Source: an uncultured Pelagibacteraceae bacterium (GTDB taxonomy: Bacteria > Pseudomonadota > Alphaproteobacteria > Pelagibacterales > Pelagibacteraceae). Taken from it: a DNA stretch of 53,388 nt. This document shows, in pieces, positions 17,605-26,216 of the stretch; the first letter of the stretch is position 1; each line of letters begins with the position of its first letter. The notes under the pieces are model-generated. The model was given only the letters and a program-made list of their open reading frames with translations. It did no database searches and was not told the DNA's origin. Where the stretch lies: contig CACMRY010000002.1 in assembly GCA_902616205.1 (NCBI GenBank), forward strand, positions 1-53,388, read 5' to 3'. The position numbers and the translations under genes were made by a program.

Positions 17605-18700
17605 TTTTTTCTCCTTTTACATAGTTTTTTTTATAAAATGGTAAATCACAAACATTAGCTGGAACTTTTTTTCCTCTGACTTCTAAAAAGATTTTTGTAT
17701 TTGTTGGTGAGTAATTATTTTCGACATACCCCATTGCAATTGAGCACTCAACACTTGGTCCAAATGTACCACTTGTAACTTTACCTATCTCTTTATTGTT
17801 CTGATCAAAAATTTTAGTATTTCCTCTTGCTATAACTCTTGTTTCAGGTTTGATTCCAACTCTTAAAGTCTTGACTCCATCATAAATTTGTTTTTTTATA
17901 ATATTTGAACCGGGGTAATCACTATCAACTCTTGATTTAGGTATTGCCCATTTCAGGTTTGCCTCAATCGGACTTGTTTTTTCATCAAGATCATTACCAT
18001 ATAAGCATAATCCAGCTTCTAATCTTAATGTGTCTCTAGCACCAAGTCCTATAAGTTTAGCACCATAATTAATTAATTGATCTACAAATTTTTCAACTTT
18101 TTTGTTTTCTAAAGAAATCTCAAAACCATCCTCACCAGTATAACCGGATCTTGTTATGTAAATATTTGAATTATCATATTCAAATTCCCCTCCATTCATG
18201 AATTTAAGATTAGTTATATTTGAAACTGCTTTTCCTAATACATCTTTTGCTTTTGGTCCTTGTATTGCAATCAAAGATAAGCTTTCATCTAAATTTAATT
18301 CATATTTGTCATCTAATTTTTTTTTTATAATTTCAAAGTCTTGCTTTTTACATGCTGCATTTAGAATAATTAAGTAACCATCTTTTAATTTTGTAATAAT
18401 TAAATCGTCGTAAATTCCTCCCTGCTCATTCATTAAAAAAGAATATTTACTTTGATTTATCTTTAAATTTTTTAAATTAACTGGAAATATTTTTTCAAGA
18501 TCATCTGTAAGCTGATCTGAACCAGTTATAAATAGTTGTCCCATATGTGACACATCAAATATACCAGCATTTTCTCTTGTAAATTTATGTTCTTGGATTA
18601 TTCCACTCTTATATTGAATAGGCATTTGATAACCTGCAAACTCAACCATTTTTGCACCGTGTTGGATATGTAAATTGTATAAAGGTGTTTTTTTAATCAT
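17597..18700 (-). CDS. gcvT: Glycine cleavage system aminomethyltransferase (T protein)
   Basis: A 367-residue tetrahydrofolate-dependent T-protein that releases ammonia and forms methylene-THF. Motifs are [20 protein letters not shown] at the N-terminus, [11 protein letters not shown], and [14 protein letters not shown] in the folate-binding core; the late region has [18 protein letters not shown]. It is the first gene of gcvT-H-P. A tandem glycine riboswitch lies in its leader, so expression should respond to glycine. Confidence 0.97.
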   Translation of the reverse strand: MIKKTPLYNLHIQHGAKMVEFAGYQMPIQYKSGIIQEHKFTRENAGIFDVSHMGQLFITGSDQLTDDLEKIFPVNLKNLKINQSKYSFLMNEQGGIYDDLIITKLKDGYLIILNAACKKQDFEIIKKKLDDKYELNLDESLSLIAIQGPKAKDVLGKAVSNITNLKFMNGGEFEYDNSNIYITRSGYTGEDGFEISLENKKVEKFVDQLINYGAKLIGLGARDTLRLEAGLCLYGNDLDEKTSPIEANLKWAIPKSRVDSDYPGSNIIKKQIYDGVKTLRVGIKPETRVIARGNTKIFDQNNKEIGKVTSGTFGPSVECSIAMGYVENNYSPTNTKIFLEVRGKKVPANVCDLPFYKKNYVKGEKNV

Positions 18701-18711
18701 ATTAACTCATT

Positions 18712-18862
18712 AAACCCCCTCTGTCTTGTTGCCTGAGAGTTTTGCTCCTTCGGCGAGAACTTAATCTCTTTCCAGAGTTAATACGTACGGTCCTTTTGCC
18801 TGAGAGATTATTGGGTATTTGCTCCTTCGGCGCTACTTTGAGTAGTCTCTCCCGTAAGATCT
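18712..18862 (-). ncRNA. Tandem glycine riboswitch upstream of gcvT
   Basis: On the minus strand two glycine aptamers occur in series. Each has the conserved GCCGAAGGAGCAA element followed by CTCTCAGGCAA. Aptamer I covers about 18782-18860 (GGGAGAG start, ending AAAGGACCGT, with an ACGG/CCGT closing pair). Aptamer II covers about 18719-18777, closed by CTCTG (18773-18777) and CAGAG (18719-18723). A GAGGGGG sequence at 18715-18721 overlaps the 3' side of that closing stem and sits about 14 bases before the gcvT ATG, so translation initiation is the likely control point. Confidence 0.95.
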
Positions 18863-18875
18863 TATAACACAATTT

Positions 18876-18881
18876 ATTATA
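18876..18881 (-). promoter_or_regulatory. Putative -10 box for the glycine-riboswitch transcript
   Basis: A perfect TATAAT on the minus strand lies about 14-18 bases before the first conserved bases of aptamer I, so initiation near 18868 would produce a transcript beginning right at the riboswitch. No convincing -35 element is seen at 17 bases spacing; the upstream bases are A/T-rich and overlap the end of the preceding gene. Confidence 0.5.
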
Positions 18882-18893
18882 AAATATAAATAT

Positions 18894-19763
18894 TTATGCA
18901 GATTTTTTTTTTAAAAATAAAGTTAAAAACTGTAATAGAACTGCGAATATAACCACGGACCCACCAATTAAAACAATAAAAGGAGGGTTTTCATTAACAA
19001 ACATCCATGCCCAAAAAGGTCCTAAAACTGCCTCTATAAGCATAATAATTCCAACAAATGCAGAAGGTGTAGATCTTGCACCAACTGTAATAAAAATAAA
19101 TCCAAATCCCAATTGAAAAAAACCAGCTAAAAATCCTAAAAAAATATCATGGCTAGAAATCGCAATAGTTGGTGACATCAAGTATCCAATAATCATTGCA
19201 AAAATACCTGCTACAAGTTGAAGTGGGACCATGTCAACATCTGGATATTTTCTAACTACTAAAATTAAAATTGCGAATGAAATTGGCATTAGAAATGCAG
19301 CTATATTTCCAGACATTTCTCCAGGTGATAAAGAATTACCCACCATCATGATTATGCCGGCTATTGCCAAAATGATTGAAGCTAAAGTGATTTTAGATAT
19401 TTTTTCTTTTAAAAATAAATAACCAAATACAGCAAGAAATATCGTTTGTGTCTGAATTATAAAATTAGTGTTTGTTACTGTAGTATTGTACATTGCAAAA
19501 ACATAACTTGCAAAGCCTACTGCTAGAATTAAACCACCAAACAAACCTGGAATACCAGATTTAATAAGTACGGTAAAAATTTTTTGTTTATAAGAAATTA
19601 TTAAAAATAAAAATACAACAATTATAAAAAAAAGAGATCTCCAAAATAATATTTGCCATAAGGTTGATCCTTCAAATGACTTTACAATCATACCACCAAA
19701 ACTAAGGCTACAGGCGCCAAAGAATACTAATAATGGACCTGGTATTTTTGAAATTATATTCAC
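18894..19763 (-). CDS. EamA/DMT-superfamily transporter
   Basis: A 289-residue protein with about ten hydrophobic helices in two homologous halves, the architecture of drug/metabolite transporter family exporters. The first half contains FFGACSLSFGGMIVKSF and TVTNTNFIIQTQTIFLAVFGYLFLKEK, the second GARSTPSAFVGIIMLIEAVLGPFWAWMF. The substrate is unknown; many relatives export amino acids or other metabolites. It overlaps the end of pxpC by 4 bases (ATGA), so it may be part of the 5-oxoproline operon. Confidence 0.85.
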   Translation of the reverse strand: MNIISKIPGPLLVFFGACSLSFGGMIVKSFEGSTLWQILFWRSLFFIIVVFLFLIISYKQKIFTVLIKSGIPGLFGGLILAVGFASYVFAMYNTTVTNTNFIIQTQTIFLAVFGYLFLKEKISKITLASIILAIAGIIMMVGNSLSPGEMSGNIAAFLMPISFAILILVVRKYPDVDMVPLQLVAGIFAMIIGYLMSPTIAISSHDIFLGFLAGFFQLGFGFIFITVGARSTPSAFVGIIMLIEAVLGPFWAWMFVNENPPFIVLIGGSVVIFAVLLQFLTLFLKKKSA

Positions 19764-20704
19764 AAGATTTTTGAAATTATATTATTTGTTTCCATTTCAT
19801 ATAATTTAAAAATTGTTTCTGCATCTTTTAAATTCACTTCTTTAAACTTTATTTTTGATCCAGGTATTAATTGTGATAGTTTATCGAAATCAGCACTTAT
19901 AACAGTGGCTATTTTTGGATACCCGCCTATCGTACCATGGTCTGCAAGCATTATAATTGGATTACCATCAGCTGGGATTTGTATAACTCCTTTTACAAGC
20001 CCTTCAGATTTGATATTGGTATTAATAATATTGTCTAATCTCTCTCCCTCTAAACGCATTCCCATTCTATCTGTAAGTTTGGTTACGCTATATTCCTTTT
20101 TAAAAAACTTAACTTGGGATTCTTTAGAGAAATAATGAAAATTAGTTCCTTTTATGACTCTTATATTTTCAATTTTAGAATTAATGTGATCTAATCTTCT
20201 TCTTGATAATTCTTTAATTTTTGAAACTTCAATTTTTTGATTATCTTGTATTTTTTTACCGCTGTTTGAGCCGATATTAGCTTTTGTGTTTATAGAGCAG
20301 CTTTTCCATTGATAATCTATATTAAGGTCGGCTCCAATTGCCAAATAACCATAAACAGATTTATTTGTTGAAATTAAATCAATTTCATCATGATCCTCTA
20401 ATGTAATTGTTTCATAACATTTACCCTCAATCTCATTTTTATTTTTAAAAATTTTAAATTTTACATCTCCTGAAACTGATATATTTAAAGGCTCGCCGTG
20501 ATACACTAATCTTGGTCCTTGATATGCAAATTCTATTATTGGATGGCTTGTACCATTCTTAAGAATTTTATTGGCTAAAATATAATTTCTTTTGTCCATT
20601 ACGCCACTTATTGGAATTCCAATATGATTTAGATTATTTCTACCTAAATCCTGAAAAGTTGTATTGATCCCTGCTCTTATGACTTTGAAAAAATTTTCAC
20701 TCAT
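19760..20704 (-). CDS. pxpC: 5-oxoprolinase subunit C (biotin-dependent carboxyltransferase-like)
   Basis: About 314 residues of the PxpC/KipA family, one of three subunits that hydrolyse 5-oxoproline to glutamate using ATP. The family opening VIRAGINTTFQDLGR is followed by GIPISGVMDKRNYILAN, with DRMGMRLEGERL in the middle and a late GGYPKIATVISADFDKLSQL. A longer frame runs to 20755, but the ATG at 20704 places the start where family members begin. It overlaps the pxpB end by 8 bases. Confidence 0.92.
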   Translation of the reverse strand: MSENFFKVIRAGINTTFQDLGRNNLNHIGIPISGVMDKRNYILANKILKNGTSHPIIEFAYQGPRLVYHGEPLNISVSGDVKFKIFKNKNEIEGKCYETITLEDHDEIDLISTNKSVYGYLAIGADLNIDYQWKSCSINTKANIGSNSGKKIQDNQKIEVSKIKELSRRRLDHINSKIENIRVIKGTNFHYFSKESQVKFFKKEYSVTKLTDRMGMRLEGERLDNIINTNIKSEGLVKGVIQIPADGNPIIMLADHGTIGGYPKIATVISADFDKLSQLIPGSKIKFKEVNLKDAETIFKLYEMETNNIISKIL

Positions 20705-21371
20705 TATAGTTTTTATATTTTTCTTTATTGATTTTAATAAAACTAACAGTATCACCTGGATTAATTAGGTTTGGATTATCTTCATTCAGTGAGTCAAAAA
20801 CATTCAAGGGTGTGTTACCAATTATATTCCAACCACCTGGACTTTCAAAAGTATAAATATTGCAAAATTGTTCTGTTAAACCTATTGAACCTTTTGGAAC
20901 TTTAACTCTTGGAGTTTCTAATCTTTTGGCATGCAAATTTTTATCAATATCTCCTAAGAAAGGCATACCTGCAATAAAACCTGTCATATAACAGAAATAT
21001 TCTTTTGAAAAAAATGTTTCTAAAATTTCATCAGTTGGTTTATTTAATTTTTTTTCTAGTTTTTTAATATCCAATGCATATTCTTCCTCACAACATACTG
21101 GAATTTGAATTTTTTTTTTCGATATACTGTAATTTTTTTTTATCTCTAAGTTTTCAATAATTTTTTTTGTTTTTTCAAAATTTGTAATTGATAAATCAAA
21201 TGAAACTATTAGCTTGTTGTAAGACGGAGTTAAATTTGTAATTCCTTCAAACTTACTGTCTTTTAAACTTTGAAAGTAATTAATTACTTTTGAATTGATT
21301 TCTTTATTAACATCATTACCAAAATCACAATAAACTGCTGCGTCACCAAGATTTGATATATTTTTTATCAT
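20697..21371 (-). CDS. pxpB: 5-oxoprolinase subunit B
   Basis: A 224-residue PxpB/KipI-type subunit, the ATP-dependent partner of PxpC. Motifs are LGDAAVYCDFG at the start, YCEEEYALD-like spacing (VCCEEEYALD), FCYMTGFIAGMPFLGDID, and PRVKVPKGSIGLTEQFCNIYTFESPGGWNIIGNTP, which is highly characteristic. It is transcribed away from pxpA, with only 28 bases between the chosen starts. Confidence 0.93.
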   Translation of the reverse strand: MIKNISNLGDAAVYCDFGNDVNKEINSKVINYFQSLKDSKFEGITNLTPSYNKLIVSFDLSITNFEKTKKIIENLEIKKNYSISKKKIQIPVCCEEEYALDIKKLEKKLNKPTDEILETFFSKEYFCYMTGFIAGMPFLGDIDKNLHAKRLETPRVKVPKGSIGLTEQFCNIYTFESPGGWNIIGNTPLNVFDSLNEDNPNLINPGDTVSFIKINKEKYKNYNE

Positions 21372-21399
21372 GCCATGTTATACTTTAAACTTTGTTGCT

Positions 21400-22176
21400 A
21401 TGGAAATTAATATAAATTGTGATTTAGGTGAAAAATCCAAACATCATTCAAATAAACATGATCCTGATTTACTTGAGATAGTAAATTCTGCAAATATAGC
21501 CTGTGGCTATCATGCTGGCGATGAAGAAACGATGACTGATGTTATAAAAATATCTAAAAAAAATAATGTAAGTATTGGTGCTCACCCATCTTTTAATGAC
21601 CCAGAAAATTTTGGAAGAGAAAGAATGAATTTATCATCTAATGAAATCAGAAAATTAATATTAGATCAATATGAGATTTTACAAAAAATTGCATCTAATC
21701 ATGGAGAGAGTGTTACACATATAAAACCACATGGTGCATTAAATAATATGGCATGTGAAGATTTGGATTTAGCAATCACTCTTGCAAAAGCAGTACATGA
21801 AATCGATGATAATATTATTTATTTAGTTCCAACTGGCTCTAAAATGGAAATAGCTGCAAAAAAGTTAAATATGAACATTGCGTGTGAAATTTTTGCTGAT
21901 CGAAATTATGAAGATGATGGAAACTTAGTTTCCAGAAAAAAATCTCATGCTCTTATTACCGACCCTGAAGAAGCCAAAAAACACGTATTAAGTATGGTAA
22001 AAAATCAGTCACTTAATTGTCACAGTGGGAGGCAGATACCTTGTGAAATAGACTCTGTGTGTATACATGGAGATAATCTTAGTTCACTAGAAACAGCAAA
22101 GTTAATTAAAAAAAACCTGTTGGATAATGGTCTTGAACTAAAAGCATTAAATAAAATGGAGAAATTTAAAAAATGA
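21400..22176 (+). CDS. pxpA: 5-oxoprolinase subunit A (LamB/YcsF family)
   Basis: A protein of about 258 residues beginning MEININCDLGEKS, the standard PxpA opening. It also has NIACGYHAGDEETM and VSIGAHPSFNDPENFGR with putative active-site Asp/His residues, and THIKPHGALNNMA. With PxpBC it cleaves 5-oxoproline, a spontaneous glutamine/glutathione breakdown product, to glutamate. An in-frame ATG at 21370 is rejected because it would overlap the pxpB start and add unrelated residues. The divergent arrangement from pxpBC differs from the usual single operon. Confidence 0.94.
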   Translation: MEININCDLGEKSKHHSNKHDPDLLEIVNSANIACGYHAGDEETMTDVIKISKKNNVSIGAHPSFNDPENFGRERMNLSSNEIRKLILDQYEILQKIASNHGESVTHIKPHGALNNMACEDLDLAITLAKAVHEIDDNIIYLVPTGSKMEIAAKKLNMNIACEIFADRNYEDDGNLVSRKKSHALITDPEEAKKHVLSMVKNQSLNCHSGRQIPCEIDSVCIHGDNLSSLETAKLIKKNLLDNGLELKALNKMEKFKK

Positions 22177-22655
22177 AAAAAATCTTTGTTATTCTTTTGT
22201 TAACCATGGGATTAATCTGTAATTCGTTTGCTGCAGGTTCGTCATCATCAAGCTCAGAAACTAAATCCAATTATGATAAAGCTGTAAAACTTATAAAAGC
22301 TGCGAAAAAGTATGAAATAGATGGAAAAGTAGACAAGGCAAAGAAAAGATATGAAAGAGCTTTAAAATTTTTAGTGAAATCAAATATGAGCAAACCAAAT
22401 AAAGCCGACACTCTTAACTATTTAGGTTTTACAACTAGAAAATTGGGTGATTTTGAGAACGGAGAGAAATATTACCTTCAAGGTTTGGCTATTGATCCAA
22501 AACATAAAGGTATAAACGAATATTTAGGTGAATTATATGTTGCAACAAATAGGCATAATCTTGCTGTAGAAAGACTTGAGGTTTTAAAAGGTTGTGGTTG
22601 TGAGGAATATGATCAACTTAAAGCTGTCATAGCTGGTGAAAAATCAAAGTATTAA
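22173..22655 (+). CDS. Exported TPR-repeat protein
   Basis: A 160-residue protein with a signal peptide (about residues 1-21, ending NSFAAGS), a serine-rich linker, then tetratricopeptide-like helices: ETKSNYDKAVKLIKAAKKYE, ADTLNYLGFTTRKLGDFENG and HKGINEYLGELYVATNRHNLA. TPR units mediate protein-protein contacts, so a periplasmic scaffold role is likely. The ATG overlaps the pxpA stop (ATGA). A C-x-C pair occurs late (KGCGCEEYDQL). The partner is unknown. Confidence 0.75.
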   Translation: MKKIFVILLLTMGLICNSFAAGSSSSSSETKSNYDKAVKLIKAAKKYEIDGKVDKAKKRYERALKFLVKSNMSKPNKADTLNYLGFTTRKLGDFENGEKYYLQGLAIDPKHKGINEYLGELYVATNRHNLAVERLEVLKGCGCEEYDQLKAVIAGEKSKY

Positions 22656-22696
22656 CAAATACTTAACAGATATTATTTTAGGTTAAATACGAAAAA

Positions 22697-22724
22697 AATT
22701 TTAATTAGCAAAATAATTAAAATT
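22697..22724 (+). terminator. Possible AT-only hairpin after the TPR gene
   Basis: Perfect 11-bp inverted repeat of A/T only (AATTTTAATTA at 22697-22707, TAATTAAAATT at 22714-22724) with a 6-base loop, in the gap between the TPR gene and the TerC-family gene. It may act as a weak terminator or simply reflect base composition. Confidence 0.3.
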
Positions 22725-22771
22725 ATTTATATAGTGTAAACTGATACCCAAAAAAAAGAAGAAATTTTAAA

Positions 22772-23383
22772 TTGATAGAACAATCCTTAATATTATTACA
22801 AATAATCTTTATTGATATAATTTTAGCTGCAGATAATGCAATTATAATTGGCTTAATTGCTGCAAACTTTGTTCCTAAAAATAGAAAAAAAATTATCTTT
22901 TGGGGTGTTGTAGGTGCACTAGTTTTTAAAGTAGTTTTTGCAATATTTGCTACTTATCTATTTAAATTCTATTTCATCAAAATTTTAGGAGGGTTACTTT
23001 TAATTTGGATTGTGAATGATTTAAGAAAAGATTTATTTGAAATTCAAAAAATTAAATCACCAAAAAAGAAGTCAATGGAACCATCATTTATTAAAAGTAT
23101 CTACAAGGTTCTATTTGCTGATATTACAATTAGCTTTGATAACGTTATTGGCGTCGTTGGAGCCTCAAAAGGTAACTTTGGATTTATGATATTTGGATTA
23201 GTTTTATCAGTAGTATTAACTGGTGCCTTAGCAACATACTTAGCAAATTATATTCAAAAACATTTGTGGATTGCCTATATAGGTTTAGGTTTTATTTTGC
23301 TGGTAGCCATTCAATTAATAATAGGTGGAATGGTTGATTTAGAAATAATAAATATAAATGAGGAATTTAAAAAATATTTTTAA
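22772..23383 (+). CDS. TerC-family (YjbE-like) membrane protein
   Basis: A 203-residue polytopic protein of the TerC family, with the two conserved acidic membrane motifs IDIILAADNAIIIGL near the start and ADITISFDNVIGVVG near residue 115. Relatives transport or regulate metal ions such as manganese. The start is a TTG at 22772, supported by an AAGAAG-type ribosome-binding site 8-10 bases upstream and by the family's usual N-terminus. It converges with panB with a 4-base overlap of the ends. Confidence 0.85.
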   Translation: MIEQSLILLQIIFIDIILAADNAIIIGLIAANFVPKNRKKIIFWGVVGALVFKVVFAIFATYLFKFYFIKILGGLLLIWIVNDLRKDLFEIQKIKSPKKKSMEPSFIKSIYKVLFADITISFDNVIGVVGASKGNFGFMIFGLVLSVVLTGALATYLANYIQKHLWIAYIGLGFILLVAIQLIIGGMVDLEIININEEFKKYF

Positions 23384-24156
23384 TAAGAATATTTTTTACT
23401 AGGATATTTTTTGCTTTTAACTTCTTTTGTAAATTTTCTAATTCCTTCTCGGATATAACGTCTTAAATCAATATATTTTTTGACAAATTTTATTTTCGAT
23501 TGAGTTAGTCCTAAAATATCGTCAGTGACTAAAATTTGGCCATCACAATTATTAGAGGATCCAATTCCAATCGTTGGAATTGTAATTTTGCTAGTAATCT
23601 CTTTTGATAAATCACTCTTTACACATTCAAGAACTATTGCAAATGCTCCAGATTTTTCTAAAAGTTCAGCATCACTTAAAAGACGGTTTCTTTCGCGTGC
23701 AGACTTTCCTTTTGATTTAAATTTTCCTCTAACAGTTTGAGGAGTTATACCAAGGTGGCCTAAAACAGGTATTTTGTTTTTAATTAAGTGTTTAACTATT
23801 TCTTTAATTCTTAGTCCGCCTTCTAATTTTACTCCGTCACATTTCGTTTCTTTCATTACTTTTTTGCAGTTTTTTAAAGCCTCAGCTTTATTTCTATAAG
23901 TATTATATGGCATATCTACAATCATCAGACTTTTAGATATTCCCAATCTAACACTCTTTGAGTGTTCTATCATTTTTTCAAGTGTGACTTGTCTGGTTGA
24001 CTTGTAATTGTAAAGAACCGATCCAAGAGAATCTCCAACTAAAATAAGATCTGTAAATTTATCTATTTCTTCTGCAATATTTTTTGAATATGCTGTTAGA
24101 CAAACAATTTTTGACTGGTTTTTTTTTTGTTTTATTTTTTTTACCTTATCGAACAT
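23380..24156 (-). CDS. panB: 3-methyl-2-oxobutanoate hydroxymethyltransferase
   Basis: A 258-residue PanB that makes ketopantoate from alpha-ketoisovalerate and methylene-THF, the first committed step of pantothenate and CoA synthesis. Motifs are LVGDSLGSVLYNYKSTRQVT (metal/substrate loop), GVKLEGG, GHLGITPQTV and TIGIGSSNNCDGQILVTDD. Its methylene-THF donor is what the glycine cleavage system in the same window makes. It is the last gene of a minus-strand run that includes guaA; panC is not present here. Confidence 0.95.
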   Translation of the reverse strand: MFDKVKKIKQKKNQSKIVCLTAYSKNIAEEIDKFTDLILVGDSLGSVLYNYKSTRQVTLEKMIEHSKSVRLGISKSLMIVDMPYNTYRNKAEALKNCKKVMKETKCDGVKLEGGLRIKEIVKHLIKNKIPVLGHLGITPQTVRGKFKSKGKSARERNRLLSDAELLEKSGAFAIVLECVKSDLSKEITSKITIPTIGIGSSNNCDGQILVTDDILGLTQSKIKFVKKYIDLRRYIREGIRKFTKEVKSKKYPSKKYSY

Positions 24157-24227
24157 TTAATTTCTTTAAATTTAACAATTTAATAAAGTATTATGCACAT
24201 ATTGTGTCATTAATTAATATATTCTTA

Positions 24228-25804
24228 TTATTCTAATTCAATGGTACTAGGTGGTTTTGAAGTGACGTCATATACTACCCTATTAATTCCTCTGATATTA
24301 TTTACTATTTGATTAGAAACTTTCTGTAAAAAATATTTTTCAAATTTAAAAAAATCTGCAGTCATGCCATCTTCAGATGTTATTGCTCTTAATAAGCATA
24401 AGTATTCATATGTTCGATTATCACCCATCACACCAACAGTTTTTACAGGTAGCAAGGCGGCATAGGCCTGCCAAATTTTATGGTAAAGGTTATTTTGTTT
24501 CAATCCATCTATAAAAATATGATCAGCTTCTTTTAAAATTTTAATTTTTTCTTTTGTTATAGTTCCTGGCATTCTAATAGCTAAACCAGGTCCTGGAAAA
24601 GGATGTCTTGATATTATCTCTTTATTCAATCCAAGTTCTAGTCCTAATTTTCTAACCTCATCCTTAAACAAATATTTCAAAGGCTCCACTAATTTTAAAT
24701 TCATTTTTTTTTGGTAAACCTCCAACATTATGATGAGATTTAATTTTTGATGTTTGGCTTCCAGTTACAGATTTACTCTCAATTAAGTCTGGGTATAAAG
24801 TCCCTTGTGCTAAAAACTGAATATTTTTTATTTTTTTTGCATAGTTTTCAAAAATTTTAATAAATAAATTCCCAATTATTTTTCTTTTTTTTTCAGGGTC
24901 TGTAATATTTTTTAATTTATTTAAAAATTGTTTTTCAGCATTCACATAAACTAGATTAATTTTAAACCGTTTTTTAAATGTATGAACAACTTGCTTTTCC
25001 TCATTTTTTCTTAAAAGTCCTGTATTTACAAATATACAAGTTAATCTTTTACCTATTGCATTAGATAATAATTTTGCAACAACACCGCTATCTACACCAC
25101 CAGAAAGTGCACAGATGACTTTTGAATTACCGACTTGAGTTTTAACCTGTTTAATAAGCTTTAATTTTTGATCTTTAGAAGACCAGTTTCTTTTAATTTT
25201 ACAAATTTCAAACACAAAATTTCTTAAGATGATTTTTCCTCTATTTGTATGAGTTACTTCTGGATGAAACTGAATACCAAATAATTTTTTCTTTGAGTTT
25301 TCAACTATACAAAATTTTGCATTATTAGTTTTCCCTATGACCTTAAAATCTTTTGGTAATTTAGTAACCTCATCTGCATGGCTCATCCAAACATTATTTT
25401 CTTTTTTTTGTAAAAAAATCTTTTGTAAGTATGCTCTCTCTTAATTTTTTAACTTTTGCTAAACCAAATTCTCTTGATTTTGATTGTTTGACTTTGCCAC
25501 CTAATTCTTTTGATATCATTTGGTGACCAAAACATATTCCTAGCACTGGAATATCAAAATTTAGTAAATTCTTATTAAATTTTACTTTTTTACTTTGATA
25601 AACATTTAATGGCCCTCCAGACAATATAAGCCCACTAACATTTTTATGTAAAAGTTTAATATTATTTGATTTGTGATGGCTTATAATTTCACAATAAACC
25701 CCAAGTTCTCTTACTTTTCTTGCTATTAATTGTGTAAACTGCGAACCAAAATCTATGATCAAAATTTTCTTAAGACTGTTCTCAAGAAGCATCTTTTTTT
25801 TCAA
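24228..25804 (-). CDS. guaA: GMP synthase (glutamine-hydrolysing), reading frame broken twice by homopolymer +1
   Basis: Three pieces align in order to one GuaA, which amidates XMP to GMP. They are the class-I amidotransferase domain ([20 protein letters not shown], nucleophile in GICFGHQ), the ATP pyrophosphatase domain ([10 protein letters not shown]) and the dimerisation domain ending in PPSTIELE. The frame shifts at T8 25402-25409 and T9 24704-24712. Deleting one base at each joins [14 protein letters not shown] and [19 protein letters not shown] and gives 1575 bases (524 residues), the normal length. A truly broken copy is unlikely because the breaks are purely homopolymeric. The start is ATG 25804 or 25792, overlapping the TPR gene. 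Confidence 0.9.
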
Positions 25805-26216
25805 AATCTTTAAGTCTTGTATCTATAGAAGTTATTTTATCACACAATGTATTACAGATTTTCTTAAAATCTCTTTTTAAATCTTGAACCTTTGAAAAAT
25901 TTGACTTTTCTAATTCTAGATCAATTAAAATATACATTGCCTCCTCATTTTTTGGATCTAATAACAGGGCGGTATTAATATTTTTTTCTTCCTCATTAGA
26001 ATTTTTTTCTATTTTAAAAATTTTTCCCAAATAAAGATATGAATTTGAATGTTTAGGATTGTATACAATGCTTCTTTCAAACTGAAATTTTGACTCTTCA
26101 TATTTTTCTTCATCAAATAATTTTTTACCTTTGTTATAAAAATTGTTTTCGTTCGCATTAGCTATTGAGCTTAAACCAAATATAAATATGCAAAAGGTGA
26201 ATATTTTTAAAATCAT
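25782..26216 (-). CDS. Exported TPR-repeat protein between guaB and guaA
   Basis: A 144-residue protein with a signal peptide (about residues 1-21, ending IANANE) and two to three TPR-like repeats ([58 protein letters not shown]). It overlaps the guaB end by 4 bases and the guaA start by up to 23, so it is translated within the purine operon. A periplasmic adaptor role is all that can be said. It resembles the TPR protein after pxpA in size and layout. Confidence 0.7.
   Translation of the reverse strand: MILKIFTFCIFIFGLSSIANANENNFYNKGKKLFDEEKYEESKFQFERSIVYNPKHSNSYLYLGKIFKIEKNSNEEEKNINTALLLDPKNEEAMYILIDLELEKSNFSKVQDLKRDFKKICNTLCDKITSIDTRLKDFEKKDAS

Noticed and set aside
21370..21399. Longer pxpA N-terminus from the ATG at 21370
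   Set aside because: It would overlap the pxpB start codon on the other strand and add residues not found in the family. MEININCDLGE at 21400 is the standard beginning.
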